Origin: an uncultured Desulfuromonadales bacterium
GTDB lineage: Bacteria; Desulfobacterota; Desulfuromonadia; Desulfuromonadales; Geopsychrobacteraceae
Direction: 5' to 3'
Assembly: GCA_945787295.1 (NCBI GenBank)
Contig: CALZHQ010000024.1
Location: 7,937-71,936, forward strand
Length of the DNA stretch: 64,000 nt
Part shown: positions 35,352-43,313 of the stretch, one piece after another
How the letters are laid out: every line of letters begins with the position of its first letter
Numbering within the stretch: the first letter of the stretch is position 1
Program-made: the position numbers and the translations under genes
The notes under the pieces: model-generated
Database searches by the model: none
The model's input: only the letters and a program-made list of their open reading frames with translations
Told to the model about the DNA's origin: nothing

Positions 35352-35705
35352 ATGACACCCAATAACAGTAAACCTGTTTACTCCTGCGAAGCCGGTCGGC
35401 TTTGCCCGACCTGCGGAAACGCACTCAAGGAGTGTCGCTGCAAACAAAATTCTGCCCCAAAAGGGGATGGCATCATCCGCCTGCAACGGGAAACCAAGGG
35501 GCGAAAAGGGAAAGGCGTCACCCTGATAACCGGTGTCCCCCTGCCAGCAGATGAGCTGAAAAAACTGGCGAAGAGCTTAAAGCAGAAATGTGGCACCGGC
35601 GGCACCATCAAAAATGGCGTAATAGAAATCCAGGGAGACCATCGCGAGCTGCTGCTGACAGAACTGCAGCAGCAAGGCTGGACGGTTAAAAAGGCCGGCG
35701 GTTAG
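35352..35705 (+). CDS. yciH: SUI1/eIF1-family translation factor (YciH-like)
   Basis: A 117-residue bacterial eIF1 homologue. The N-terminus has a small zinc-ribbon-like segment (CPTCGNALKECRCK). The SUI1 fold follows: GKGVTLITGVPLPADELKKLAKSLKQKCGTGGTIKNGVIEIQGDHRELLLTELQQQGW, containing the family's KxKCGxGGTxKxGxIEIQGDH core. ATG 35352 is preferred because GCGGGA lies 7 bases upstream; ATG 35346 touches that site. It ends 19 bp before a convergent lipoprotein gene. Confidence 0.93.
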   Translation: MTPNNSKPVYSCEAGRLCPTCGNALKECRCKQNSAPKGDGIIRLQRETKGRKGKGVTLITGVPLPADELKKLAKSLKQKCGTGGTIKNGVIEIQGDHRELLLTELQQQGWTVKKAGG

Positions 35706-35724
35706 CCTCCGACCGGCGCTATTA

Positions 35725-36579
35725 TCAGTGTTGGCTGCGGGACAAGTTCAGGGTATCGAGCGCTGAATTCCGCCGGCCCAGGTGATCATTGACATCCCAG
35801 GCAACATTGAGCACCATTCCTTCCGTGAACTTTTCCGCCTGCTCCGGGTGGACCACCACGGCCATATTAAAAACGGAGGTGAAATATTTGCCATCGATCT
35901 GTTCCCCGGCCTTATTCATCAATCGAAAACTGTTAACCGCAACCGGACGGTCAAAATTGACCAGAATCTCTTCGAGCTGTTTCTCACCCGGTTCCCAGGT
36001 GCCGATCACATCCAACAGCAGAGGTGGCTCGACCGGGGCAATCATTTCCGGGCGACTCTGATATCCTCCCAGGGGTTGATCTTCAGCAGGCTCCCCATCA
36101 TATAAAATCCGCACGCGGCTGACCTCCTCAAACTGGGTCGCCGTCTCGGTGACCGCCCGTTCGAAACCGGCGCGATCTAGTTTCTGCCCGGTAGCGACTG
36201 TCGTCAAATAAACAATCAGGGTATCGCCCGCCTGATCGAGTTGCGTCAACCGCAGCCCTTGGGCAAAAGGTTGGCTCAATCGACTGCGCGGTGAAACGAT
36301 CAACTCAGCACTGAACAGCTGACTGAGAATCCGGTCGAGATGCTGATTTTCACCATATAAAAACAGTGGCAGAGGCCGGACCTTTCCAGAACCATCATTT
36401 AAGGGCAGATAGCCAACCTGCGCATAGGCATAACCCTCCTGCACGACCGGCGGATCACCAAAGTGCTGCAGATAGGCAGCACTGGGATACACCTTGCCCC
36501 CAGCTTCAGACAGCGGCTCCTGCTGTTCGCAGGCTGGCAGCAGAAGCAACATCAAACCGATAAGTATTCCCAAGCGCAT
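35725..36579 (-). CDS. Lipoprotein with a GerMN domain
   Basis: A 284-residue lipoprotein. The signal peptide MRLGILIGLMLLLLPAC ends with the lipobox LPAC (C17 lipidated). Residues of about 65-165 form a GerMN-like domain (FLYGENQHLDRILSQLFSAELIV, then GDTLIVYLTTVATGQKLDRAGFERAVTETATQFEEVSRVRILYDGE), followed by a C-terminal beta-domain. GerMN domains bind cell-wall or protein partners, not enzymes. It is divergent from the SH3 gene. Confidence 0.85.
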   Translation of the reverse strand: MRLGILIGLMLLLLPACEQQEPLSEAGGKVYPSAAYLQHFGDPPVVQEGYAYAQVGYLPLNDGSGKVRPLPLFLYGENQHLDRILSQLFSAELIVSPRSRLSQPFAQGLRLTQLDQAGDTLIVYLTTVATGQKLDRAGFERAVTETATQFEEVSRVRILYDGEPAEDQPLGGYQSRPEMIAPVEPPLLLDVIGTWEPGEKQLEEILVNFDRPVAVNSFRLMNKAGEQIDGKYFTSVFNMAVVVHPEQAEKFTEGMVLNVAWDVNDHLGRRNSALDTLNLSRSQH

Positions 36580-36689
36580 AACAGACCTCCCTGACCCTTT
36601 CTTTTCAGACTAGCACATAGCGACGCCAAAGTGCTGAAAGCATCCGGCAATCCCTGTGCAACGTCTCGCAACCATAAGGTTTATTTGAA

Positions 36690-36718
36690 TTGACAGGCCG
36701 GGACTGAATTGCTCTAAT
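36690..36718 (+). promoter_or_regulatory. Strong sigma-70 promoter of the SH3 gene
   Basis: A perfect TTGACA (36690-36695), 17-bp spacing and TCTAAT (36713-36718, five of six consensus bases) lie 45 bp before the SH3 ATG. It is the best promoter match in the window. Confidence 0.75.
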
Positions 36719-36720
36719 AA

Positions 36721-36735
36721 GCACATTTAATGTGC
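36721..36735. promoter_or_regulatory. Dyad operator overlapping the SH3 start site
   Basis: GCACATTTAATGTGC, a perfect 6-bp inverted repeat with a TTA centre, lies 2 bp after the -10 box, so it covers the expected transcription start. It may be a repressor site or a small 5' hairpin. Confidence 0.5.
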
Positions 36736-36762
36736 GATTTTCACCCCCTATAAGGAGGCAAC

Positions 36763-37197
36763 ATGAAAAAAATTCTTTTCCTCGGGCTGTTTCTGCTGAC
36801 AGCGGGCCCCTGCCTGGCTGAAATGATCAGCGTTATTCACCAACCGGCTGAACTGCGCGACCGTGCGATGGTGTCCGGCTCGAAAATTATCCGTCAATTA
36901 CCTCGTTACACGCCTCTGGAAGTTCTGGATAGTAAATCCGATTATCTTCACGTTAAAGATGCCGAGGGCAGAACCGGCTATATCCATCGCTCACTCGCCA
37001 GAAAAACGCCATCCGTTGCCATTACCGCCGGTGAGTGTAATGTTCGCAGCGGTCCAGGAACTGAATTTCCGGTTGTTTTCAAGGCGAGCAAAGGCAACAG
37101 CTACAAAGCCCTGGGGAAGGAACGGGACTGGGTCCAGATCAGCACCGTTGATGGCAAAATCGGCTGGATCTGGCAGAACCTCATCTGGGGTTATTAA
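36763..37197 (+). CDS. Secreted protein with two bacterial SH3 domains
   Basis: 144 residues. The signal peptide (MKKILFLGLFLLTAGPCLA) is followed by one SH3b-like repeat (IHQPAELRDRAMVSGSKIIRQLPRYTPLEVLDSKSDYLHVKDAEGRTGYIHRSL) and a clear second repeat (CNVRSGPGTEFPVVFKASKGNSYKALGKERDWVQISTVDGKIGWIWQNLI). SH3b domains commonly bind peptidoglycan or partner proteins in the periplasm. AAGGAGG precedes the ATG. It has its own promoter and terminator, so it is a single-gene unit. Confidence 0.9.
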   Translation: MKKILFLGLFLLTAGPCLAEMISVIHQPAELRDRAMVSGSKIIRQLPRYTPLEVLDSKSDYLHVKDAEGRTGYIHRSLARKTPSVAITAGECNVRSGPGTEFPVVFKASKGNSYKALGKERDWVQISTVDGKIGWIWQNLIWGY

Positions 37198-37226
37198 CTG
37201 AAGCCTGATTCGACAACGAGCTATAG

Positions 37227-37252
37227 CCGCTTCTCCCTGGAGCGGTTTTTTT
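37227..37252 (+). terminator. Terminator of the SH3 gene
   Basis: CCGCTTC (37227-37233) pairs with GGAGCGG (37239-37245) with one wobble and a 5-base loop, followed by seven Ts. It lies 30 bp after the stop codon. Confidence 0.85.
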
Positions 37253-37282
37253 ATTTCTGCCATGCCACCATCTCAGACCGCT

Positions 37283-37368
37283 TCGGTTATAATTAAGAAA
37301 CAGAACGGTTTTATAACCGATAAAAAGATTCTGATGAAAAACCATCAGGCCGCCTTTGTTTCGGTTAT
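37283..37368. repeat. Three copies of a TTCGGTTAT-type motif upstream of the DsrE-like gene
   Basis: CGGTTATA (37284-37291) and TATAACCG (37312-37319) form an 8-bp inverted repeat, and TTCGGTTAT recurs in direct orientation at 37360-37368 (also present at 37283). A 6-bp hairpin CTGATG/CATCAG (37331-37348) lies between. The three copies within 86 bp of the ATG suggest a regulator array. Confidence 0.45.
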
Positions 37369-37399
37369 TATAGGTCCGAAAAGGAAAGGATCTCAGAGT

Positions 37400-37849
37400 A
37401 TGCAGAAAACAAAACTCCTCGTCATGGCAGTCTGCCTGATGCTGATTATCACCGGTTCCGCGCTCAGCAGTTACGCCCAGCTCGGCACCTGGGATGGCAA
37501 ACTGCACGTTGTATATCACGTCTCAGAAGCAGCGAAAGTCAATTTTGTCCTGAACAATATCCGCAACCACCTTAAAGGTGGTGGAGGTGAGGAAAAGCTC
37601 GACATCGTCCTGGTGATTCATGGCCCGGCACTCGAAGAGTTTGACCGGCTGAATGTTTCCGACAGGGTCATTGAGCAGGTCAGGGAGATCCAGAGCCAGG
37701 GGGTTTCGCTGGTCGCTTGCCAGAACACCATGAATGCCAAACAGATCGCTTTCGATGAGTTGATCGGTGACTTCAAGGTTGCCAAAGAAGGCGGGGTCAC
37801 GCGGATTGCTCAGTTGCAATCGCTCGGCTACCTCTATATCCGCCCCTGA
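37400..37849 (+). CDS. Secreted DsrE/DsrF-like protein
   Basis: 149 residues. The signal peptide is MQKTKLLVMAVCLMLIITGSALSSYAQ. The mature part has the DsrE fold pattern: KLHVVYHVSEAAKVNFVLNNIRNHL, LDIVLVIHGPALEEF and SLVACQNTMNAKQIAF, whose cysteine aligns with the reactive Cys of some family members. Export to the periplasm is unlike classical cytoplasmic DsrEFH, so it belongs to the poorly characterised secreted branch. The ATG at 37400 has AAAGGAAAGGA upstream. No sulfur-oxidation gene is near. Confidence 0.85.
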   Translation: MQKTKLLVMAVCLMLIITGSALSSYAQLGTWDGKLHVVYHVSEAAKVNFVLNNIRNHLKGGGGEEKLDIVLVIHGPALEEFDRLNVSDRVIEQVREIQSQGVSLVACQNTMNAKQIAFDELIGDFKVAKEGGVTRIAQLQSLGYLYIRP

Positions 37850-37869
37850 CAGAGAAGGGCCTGGTCCGG

Positions 37870-38985
37870 CTAAACCAACCGGACCGGAGCGAAACCGCCA
37901 CCTTCGGTGCGCAAATTGGTCACCTGCCCCTGGTAAAGGCGAGCCCCGACGCCCAGCAACCGGTCACGGTAGACGAACAGCCGCAGGTCGACTTTGTACT
38001 CCTGACCGTTGTTGTCCTCTTCTACCGACGGTACGACAACCTGCTGCACCAGGGTCGTATCCGGATCCTGTTCGGCAAAACGTTTGCGGGTAATACTCTT
38101 GCCCATTAGAACACCGCGGCTGCCGAATCGGGTGACCGGCTTGAAGATCAGTTTCTTTCGTTCCCCCCAGAGTTCTTCCGGATCACAATCAGCTAACAGC
38201 CGGCTTTGTGGAACCACCCGCAACAGCAACTGCTGCTCTGCCGGGGTCAACTCCAAGGCCGAAACCGCCTCCTCGTCAGACCAGAGAATCATCCGCCGCT
38301 TGTCGGCCAGCAGCCCGTAAGCAAACGGGTTTGGCGAAAGACAAACAGTACCGGCCAGATAAGCCTCTTTCAGATCTGCCAGCTCAGGCTCCTCAAGAAA
38401 GAAATCGCAGTGTCGGTTGTAAACCAGGTCGACTTTTTGGCCATTGAAAAACATCCCGTTTTCATTGGCAGTCAGTTGTTCGGCAGCCACAATTTCAACC
38501 TGCAGCCCCTGTTGGATCAGCCAGTCACGGCAGGCGACCATTTCAGGGTAGAGCGGTTGTTCCGGCGGATCTGCATCAAGCAGAACCACATGTCTCAGCT
38601 CTGTCTTAGAAGTAGAAAAATCCCGCCACTCCTGCAGAAAACTGTCGAACAGCCGCTGTTCGAGCCGCGGAGACAAATTGATCGGATCATGCCCCTGCGC
38701 CTGCGCTTCACTCAGCCAGGCGATATAACCGCCACCGGCATTGGTGTTAACCTCTATCAGCCGTGGTCCTTCCGGGGTCAGGTGAAAGTCGTACCCCATC
38801 ATCAAAGAGGCATGACCGGGGTCGTATTGGCAGACAGCCGGCAGCCTGGGAAAGACCTGTTGCCGGTAGGCTGAGCTCTGGCTCAAGCGATACAGCAGCC
38901 GCACCAAGAGCATCATCTCTTTGAGATCTTTGCGTGGCAGGCGGGCCGTGAGTTTGCTGATCGGCAGTTGCTGTAAGGCAGGCAT
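37870..38985 (-). CDS. ATP-grasp-like protein of unknown substrate
   Basis: 371 residues without signal peptide. LIEVNTNAGGGYIAW near residue 77, KLIFKPVTRFGSRGVLMG near residue 280 and DLRLFVYRDRLLGVGARLYQGQVTNLRTEGGGFAPV at the C-terminus look like the nucleotide and metal-binding strands of a (possibly rearranged) ATP-grasp ligase. No peptide partner or signature gene identifies the substrate. It is 13 bp downstream of the LOG-family gene and probably cotranscribed. Confidence 0.65.
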   Translation of the reverse strand: MPALQQLPISKLTARLPRKDLKEMMLLVRLLYRLSQSSAYRQQVFPRLPAVCQYDPGHASLMMGYDFHLTPEGPRLIEVNTNAGGGYIAWLSEAQAQGHDPINLSPRLEQRLFDSFLQEWRDFSTSKTELRHVVLLDADPPEQPLYPEMVACRDWLIQQGLQVEIVAAEQLTANENGMFFNGQKVDLVYNRHCDFFLEEPELADLKEAYLAGTVCLSPNPFAYGLLADKRRMILWSDEEAVSALELTPAEQQLLLRVVPQSRLLADCDPEELWGERKKLIFKPVTRFGSRGVLMGKSITRKRFAEQDPDTTLVQQVVVPSVEEDNNGQEYKVDLRLFVYRDRLLGVGARLYQGQVTNLRTEGGGFAPVRLV

Positions 38986-38998
38986 CGAGTAAAACCTG

Positions 38999-40027
38999 TC
39001 AGAAGGAATTGATACGGCGGATAAAGGCCTTGAGCAGCCCGTAACTGCGGCGATTGAACTCCATAGTCAACCGCGGTAACTGTAACAGGTCCGGCTGATC
39101 CTGCTCTTCAGGCAGGGCAGTGGTCAGCCGCATGCTACCACCCGGGGCGAGGATTTCACTGAACTCGCTACTGAGCACCTGCAGGTGGCCGGTATCGAGT
39201 GCCTTATTCAGCCGCACAACCAATTTGTCTTTGACGAAACGCAGCGAATGATAGTTACGATAAAAATCGTTGATATACTGCAGTGCTTCAGCTGGGTCCT
39301 TGGTCATGGTGAACAGGGCAAAGTCCTCAAAGCTGATCAGACCACGCTTCAGCAGTGCATCGCGGATAAAGTCAAAAAACTTATCCCAATAGCCACCGTT
39401 ATCATCGTCAATCATGATCAGTGGAATCGGCGGGTTCTTACCGGTCTGAATCAGGGTCATCACTTCCATTCCCTCATCCAAGGTCCCGAAGCCGCCGGGA
39501 AACAGGACCACCGCATCGGCTTCCTTGAGAAAGGCCACCTTGCGATTGAAGAAATACTTGTAATTGATGATTTTATCGCTGCCCTTCATCACCGGATTCA
39601 TATCCTGCTCAAACGGCAGATCGATATTCACGGCAAATGAGTTCGCCTCTCCGGCGCCTTCGTTGCCTGCCAGCATGATCCCGGGACCCCCGCCGGTGAT
39701 GACCATATAGTTATTTTCCGCCAGCATGCGGGAAAACGCGACACATTTCTGATAAATCGGCTCGCTCGGTTTGGTGCGGGCACTGCCGAAGATACTGACC
39801 TTCTTACGGTCCCGGTACGGAGCAAAGACCTTATTGGTGAAACGCATCTCCTTCATGGTGGTACGCATCAACTTCTGATCGGCCAGATAGTCATTCTCCT
39901 GTCCCGACTTGAGTGCTCCGAGAATCATCTGGCGAATCATTTCCGGATGATGAACATTAACCCGGCGCATCAGATCATCGATGATCTCATCGATTTCCCC
40001 GTTGGTATGATCAAAACTAATCTTCAT
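38999..40027 (-). CDS. LOG-family (TIGR00730-like) protein
   Basis: A 342-residue protein with the Rossmann-like LOG domain. VSIFGSARTKPSEPIYQKC, VITGGGPGIMLAGNEGAGEANS and LFPGGFGTLDEGMEVMTLIQTGK contain the PGGxGTxxE active motif. Characterised members cleave nucleoside monophosphates to release cytokinin bases; many bacterial ones are called lysine decarboxylases by mistake. It is longer than minimal LOG proteins, with about 80 N-terminal and 70 C-terminal extra residues. GCAGGAG precedes the ATG. Confidence 0.9.
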   Translation of the reverse strand: MKISFDHTNGEIDEIIDDLMRRVNVHHPEMIRQMILGALKSGQENDYLADQKLMRTTMKEMRFTNKVFAPYRDRKKVSIFGSARTKPSEPIYQKCVAFSRMLAENNYMVITGGGPGIMLAGNEGAGEANSFAVNIDLPFEQDMNPVMKGSDKIINYKYFFNRKVAFLKEADAVVLFPGGFGTLDEGMEVMTLIQTGKNPPIPLIMIDDDNGGYWDKFFDFIRDALLKRGLISFEDFALFTMTKDPAEALQYINDFYRNYHSLRFVKDKLVVRLNKALDTGHLQVLSSEFSEILAPGGSMRLTTALPEEQDQPDLLQLPRLTMEFNRRSYGLLKAFIRRINSF

Positions 40028-40041
40028 TACAAAACTCCTGC

Positions 40042-40608
40042 TTATCCGATCGCGGAGATTGTCGCCATCTCCAATTTGAGATCGAGAAATGATCTGCCGG
40101 CCAGCCGTTCTTCCTGCAATAGCAGACCGGTTAAACCGCCGCCGGTATAATGTTCAGCAAACTGCTGATAGATTCTTCGCAACTGCTGTTCAAGACGATA
40201 AAACTCGGCAACTTCTGTCGAGGTTAAAGAATTTTCAATCATATCACAAACAAAGCTGATGCAGTTGTACGGTCGCCAGGAAACTGGCAGCCGACACCCC
40301 TGCTCGGCAAGAAAAGGGCAGGTCTGGGAAAAGTCGGGTTGCGGAGGTTCCAGCCCCTGCTGCAAGAAACCGAGCAGGTTGGCAAGAGTCATATGGTTAT
40401 GCCCTTTGGCACAACAATCTCCCCGGCAATCGGCACAAGACTGCAGACCGCTGCCCTGCTCGAACAGTCGGTTCAGCCTCTGCTGCAAGCTTTCGAGCTG
40501 CTGCAATCGCTCTGCGATCCAACTTTTCTCCGCCGCTGGCAACCTCTGATAATCAGCAGCTATCCGCTTAAGCAAGCCCTGCCAACGTAAACTACGCTCT
40601 TGCTGCAT
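40042..40608 (-). CDS. Cysteine-rich YkgJ-like (putative Fe/Zn-binding) protein
   Basis: About 188 residues. The segment CADCRGDCCAKGHNHMT followed by CPFLAEQGCRLPVSWRPYNCISFVC gives the CxxC..CC..C..C pattern of the YkgJ zinc/iron-chelating domain. The N-terminal 70 residues are a predicted coiled coil rich in Leu and Gln. The start at 40608 (MQQERS) has ACAGG upstream; an ATG at 40644 is an alternative. It is 14 bp upstream of the LOG gene. Confidence 0.8.
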   Translation of the reverse strand: MQQERSLRWQGLLKRIAADYQRLPAAEKSWIAERLQQLESLQQRLNRLFEQGSGLQSCADCRGDCCAKGHNHMTLANLLGFLQQGLEPPQPDFSQTCPFLAEQGCRLPVSWRPYNCISFVCDMIENSLTSTEVAEFYRLEQQLRRIYQQFAEHYTGGGLTGLLLQEERLAGRSFLDLKLEMATISAIG

Positions 40609-40669
40609 AGAAACCTGTCGCACAAAGAACGGCAGCATGAACATGTCATACTGCCGGGTTCAAAAGGCT

Positions 40670-41024
40670 GGCCAAAGAAGTCCGTAAGCCGGGTTCTGTT
40701 TCCTGCAGCAGTTACCCACTGCAGGACGATGATCATTCCTCTAGGACCGCCGTTGCCGACGGTCTCAAGCAGCCAGACCCGGGAACTTCGGACGGACCGT
40801 CCTCAAATGTTCCCCTATTCGGCCTTGCTCCGGATGGGGTTTACCGAGCTTCTGACGTCACCGCCAGAACTGGTGAGCTCTTACCTCACCCTTTCACCCT
40901 TACCTGCCAGCTATCCCTAGGGTCACCCCCGGTCCCCGTTAGGGACCATCCTGTCCTGTGGAGCCCGGACTTTCCTCCCGTCCGCCCCAAAAGCGGACCG
41001 GCGATCATCTGTCCTTCTTTGACC
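40670..41024 (-). ncRNA. rnpB: RNase P RNA (bacterial type A)
   Basis: A structured RNA of about 355 bases on the minus strand. GAGGAAAGTCCGGGCTCC (complement of 40960-40977) is the conserved 5' core; ACAGAACCCGGCTTAC (complement of 40683-40698) is the conserved 3' core. The ends form the P1 helix: GGTCAAAGAAG at 41024-41014 pairs with CTTCTTTGGCC at 40680-40670. It lies between the YkgJ-like gene and the zinc-ribbon gene, all transcribed leftward. Confidence 0.95.
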
Positions 41025-41060
41025 AGCGTTTCCCTCACTCGGATCTGCGGATAGTCAGGC

Positions 41061-41771
41061 TCAGCCCTGTTCTTCGACGTAGAGCAACCGGTTGCAATGT
41101 GGACAGGTCTGCATTTCGCTCACCCGAAGCAAAGTATTGAACTGCTGTGGCGGAAGCTGCATGTTGCAACCGAGACAAGCACCGTTGCGAGCCAGCGCCA
41201 ACGCCAAGCCACCACGCCGCTTGAACAGGGTCTGATACTTCCGCAGCAGCGAAGCAGGCAGGTCATTGGCCAGTGAACTGCGCGTCTCTTTGCGCTTTCC
41301 CAGGGTGCTGTCAGATTCAGACAAGAGTGCAGAGATTTCTGCACCGCGCGCATTAGCCTTTTCCTTGATCGCCGCCAGCTCGCTCTCTTTCTCCTGCTGA
41401 TCTTCTGCAAGCGCATTGATTTCCTGCTGCTTGGCCAGCATCTGCTCATCCAGATCCTTATTGGCTTTCTTCGCCATATCGATCTCTTTGAGAACGGCAA
41501 CATACTCTTTCTGCGTCTGAATTTCCGGCAGTCGCCCTTCAACCCGGGCGATGTTGTCCCGCTCCCTCAGCAGATCCTGCTGCAGCTGAGCTTCATCTTT
41601 CTGCAGCACCGCCAGCTCGGCATTCAGCTCATCAAGCATCCCCTGGACCCGGTCAGCATCTGCCTCGAACGTGGCCAGTTCATCACGATAGTCCTGTTGA
41701 ATTGACTCGATGGAACTGATTTCCTGGTCAATTTCCTGAAGTTCTTTCAGCAGGTTCATCTTTTCATGCAC
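41061..41771 (-). CDS. C4-type zinc-ribbon/coiled-coil protein (zf-RING_7, DUF164)
   Basis: About 236 residues. Residues of about 5-180 are a long coiled coil (KELQEIDQEISSIESIQQDYRDELATFEADADRVQG...), and the C-terminus has two CxxC pairs, GACLGCNMQL and TCPHCNRLLY, that bind one zinc. The start is a GTG at 41771, seven bases after GGAGG; an ATG four codons later is possible. It is 40 bp downstream of the Nif3-like gene, the usual arrangement, and just upstream of rnpB. Confidence 0.88.
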   Translation of the reverse strand: MHEKMNLLKELQEIDQEISSIESIQQDYRDELATFEADADRVQGMLDELNAELAVLQKDEAQLQQDLLRERDNIARVEGRLPEIQTQKEYVAVLKEIDMAKKANKDLDEQMLAKQQEINALAEDQQEKESELAAIKEKANARGAEISALLSESDSTLGKRKETRSSLANDLPASLLRKYQTLFKRRGGLALALARNGACLGCNMQLPPQQFNTLLRVSEMQTCPHCNRLLYVEEQG

Positions 41772-41811
41772 GTTTTTTCCTCCATCTACCTTGAGCAAGT
41801 GTTCTGGACAG

Positions 41812-42945
41812 TCAGCCGACCACAGTAAAGGGGTCCTGTTCTACTGCCATTTCGATAACCTCTACCGGTAGTTGACGCTCTGCCAATTGCAGCCTTAAGC
41901 GCTTGGAGAGCTCCTCTACCATAAACCGTTCGGTACTAAAATGACCGGCATCGATCAATGCCAGGCCTTCAGCCCGCGCCCGTTGCGCATCATGAAACTT
42001 AACATCACCAGTCACCAGGCAATCGGCCCCTTGGCGCAAGGCTTCACTGAGCAGCGAGGCGCCACTGCCGCCGCAGACGGCAACTTTTCTGATTAATTGG
42101 TCCGGCTCCCCGACCAGTCGCACGGTCGGTACAGCCAATTGTTCGCGCACCTGTTCGGCAAACTGCTGCAAACTGATTTCATCGTTCAAACGACCGAGCC
42201 GCCCGAGCCCGATATCGGTCCGGGTATTTGCCAACGGGATCAGATCGTAAGCGACCTCTTCGTAAGGGTGAGCCTTGAGCATGCGCGCCACCACTTTGGC
42301 CAAACGGGTCACGGGTACAATCGTTTCCAACCGAAACTCCACGGCCTCTTCCTGCTGCCCCGGCTGGCCGATAAAAGGATCGGTCCGTTCGCTACCGCGA
42401 AAGGAGCCGGTTCCCTGACTGCGGAACGAGCAACGGTCATATTCTCCAACCTGACCGGCGCCAGCAGCGAAAAGGGCATCCATCAACTCAGTCTCATGGC
42501 CACCGGGGACAAACACCACCAGCTTGAAAAAATCTCCGTTTTGTGGCTTTTCTAGGGGTTGGCAACTTTCCAGGCCAAGCCGTGCTGCCAACCAGTCGTT
42601 AAGGCCATCTGCGGCACGATCGAGATTGGTATGAGCACTAAAGACTGCAATATCGCCGCGAATCGCCCGGAACAGGGCCCGGCCAACTTCATCGACCGGG
42701 CTCAGGCGTTGCAACGGTTTGTAAATCAGAGGGTGATGGGAGATGACCAGTTGAGCATCCAGACGCTCTGCCTCTTTGATGGCGAGTTCTTCCGCATCGA
42801 GGCAGACCAGAATCCGCTCGACGGCTGCCGCCGGGTCGCCGATCTGCAAGCCAACGTTATCCCAATCTTCGGCCAGCGCTGGAGCGTAAAGCGAGTTCAG
42901 CAGTCCGACCAGCTCGGCGACCCGGGTCGTTTTCTGCTTAGCCAT
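41812..42945 (-). CDS. Nif3-like dinuclear metal centre protein (YqfO type)
   Basis: A 377-residue NIF3-family protein with the central insert domain seen in Bacillus YqfO. QLVISHHPLIYKPLQ, FSAHTNLDRAADGLN and ALIDAGHFSTERFMVEEL hold the metal-binding His/Asp/Glu residues. The insert (about residues 130-235) includes FKLVVFVPGGHETELMDALFAAGAG. Biochemical role uncertain; proposed GTP cyclohydrolase-like. A hairpin terminator separates it from the upstream tRNA. Confidence 0.92.
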   Translation of the reverse strand: MAKQKTTRVAELVGLLNSLYAPALAEDWDNVGLQIGDPAAAVERILVCLDAEELAIKEAERLDAQLVISHHPLIYKPLQRLSPVDEVGRALFRAIRGDIAVFSAHTNLDRAADGLNDWLAARLGLESCQPLEKPQNGDFFKLVVFVPGGHETELMDALFAAGAGQVGEYDRCSFRSQGTGSFRGSERTDPFIGQPGQQEEAVEFRLETIVPVTRLAKVVARMLKAHPYEEVAYDLIPLANTRTDIGLGRLGRLNDEISLQQFAEQVREQLAVPTVRLVGEPDQLIRKVAVCGGSGASLLSEALRQGADCLVTGDVKFHDAQRARAEGLALIDAGHFSTERFMVEELSKRLRLQLAERQLPVEVIEMAVEQDPFTVVG

Positions 42946-42968
42946 TATGCGTTACCTGCAAAAAGAAA

Positions 42969-42996
42969 GAGTGCACCGGTTTTCCGGTGCACTCTA
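42969..42996 (-). terminator. Terminator of the rpoD-tRNA transcript
   Basis: A perfect 12-bp stem (42969-42980 with 42985-42996) with a TTTT/AAAA loop is followed on the minus strand by TTCTTTTTG. It lies 154 bp after the tRNA and just before the Nif3-like gene. Confidence 0.85.
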
Positions 42997-43149
42997 GTAT
43001 GATCTGGTTTTCCCCCTTGGCGATTTCAGCCGCGCTCTTTGCACATCCCCACTGACAAGCTCCGGGGTGTGTTATCTCTGTCAATCGATTTTCAGCGTTC
43101 AACAAATCTGCCTGGGTTCCATGCGGCGGAATGACCGCCAGGGGTTAAG

Positions 43150-43226
43150 TGGTGGGCCCACGAGGACTCGAACCTCGGACCAGCCGGTTATGAGCCGGCG
43201 GCTCTAACCAACTGAGCTATAGGCCC
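43150..43226 (-). tRNA. tRNA with CAT anticodon (probably tRNA-Ile2, else elongator tRNA-Met)
   Basis: 77 bases folding as a full cloverleaf including an encoded CCA. The acceptor stem GGGCCTA/TGGGCCC has C4-G69 and C5-G68, the D-stem is GCTC/GAGC, the anticodon stem GCCGG/CCGGC holds loop CTCATAA, and the T-stem is CGAGG/CCTCG with TTCGAGT. CAT can be tRNA-Met or the lysidine-modified tRNA-Ile2 that reads AUA. The C4-G69 and C5-G68 pairs are known recognition elements of TilS in E. coli tRNA-Ile2, so Ile2 is favoured. It lies downstream of rpoD in the same direction. Confidence 0.95.
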
Positions 43227-43313
43227 TTTCTTGCACAAGCGCACATAGTAAGAAAATCGCTCTTCCCATGTCAAGATTTTAGTGCGCATAATACAGATTA
43301 TACGCATTAATTA

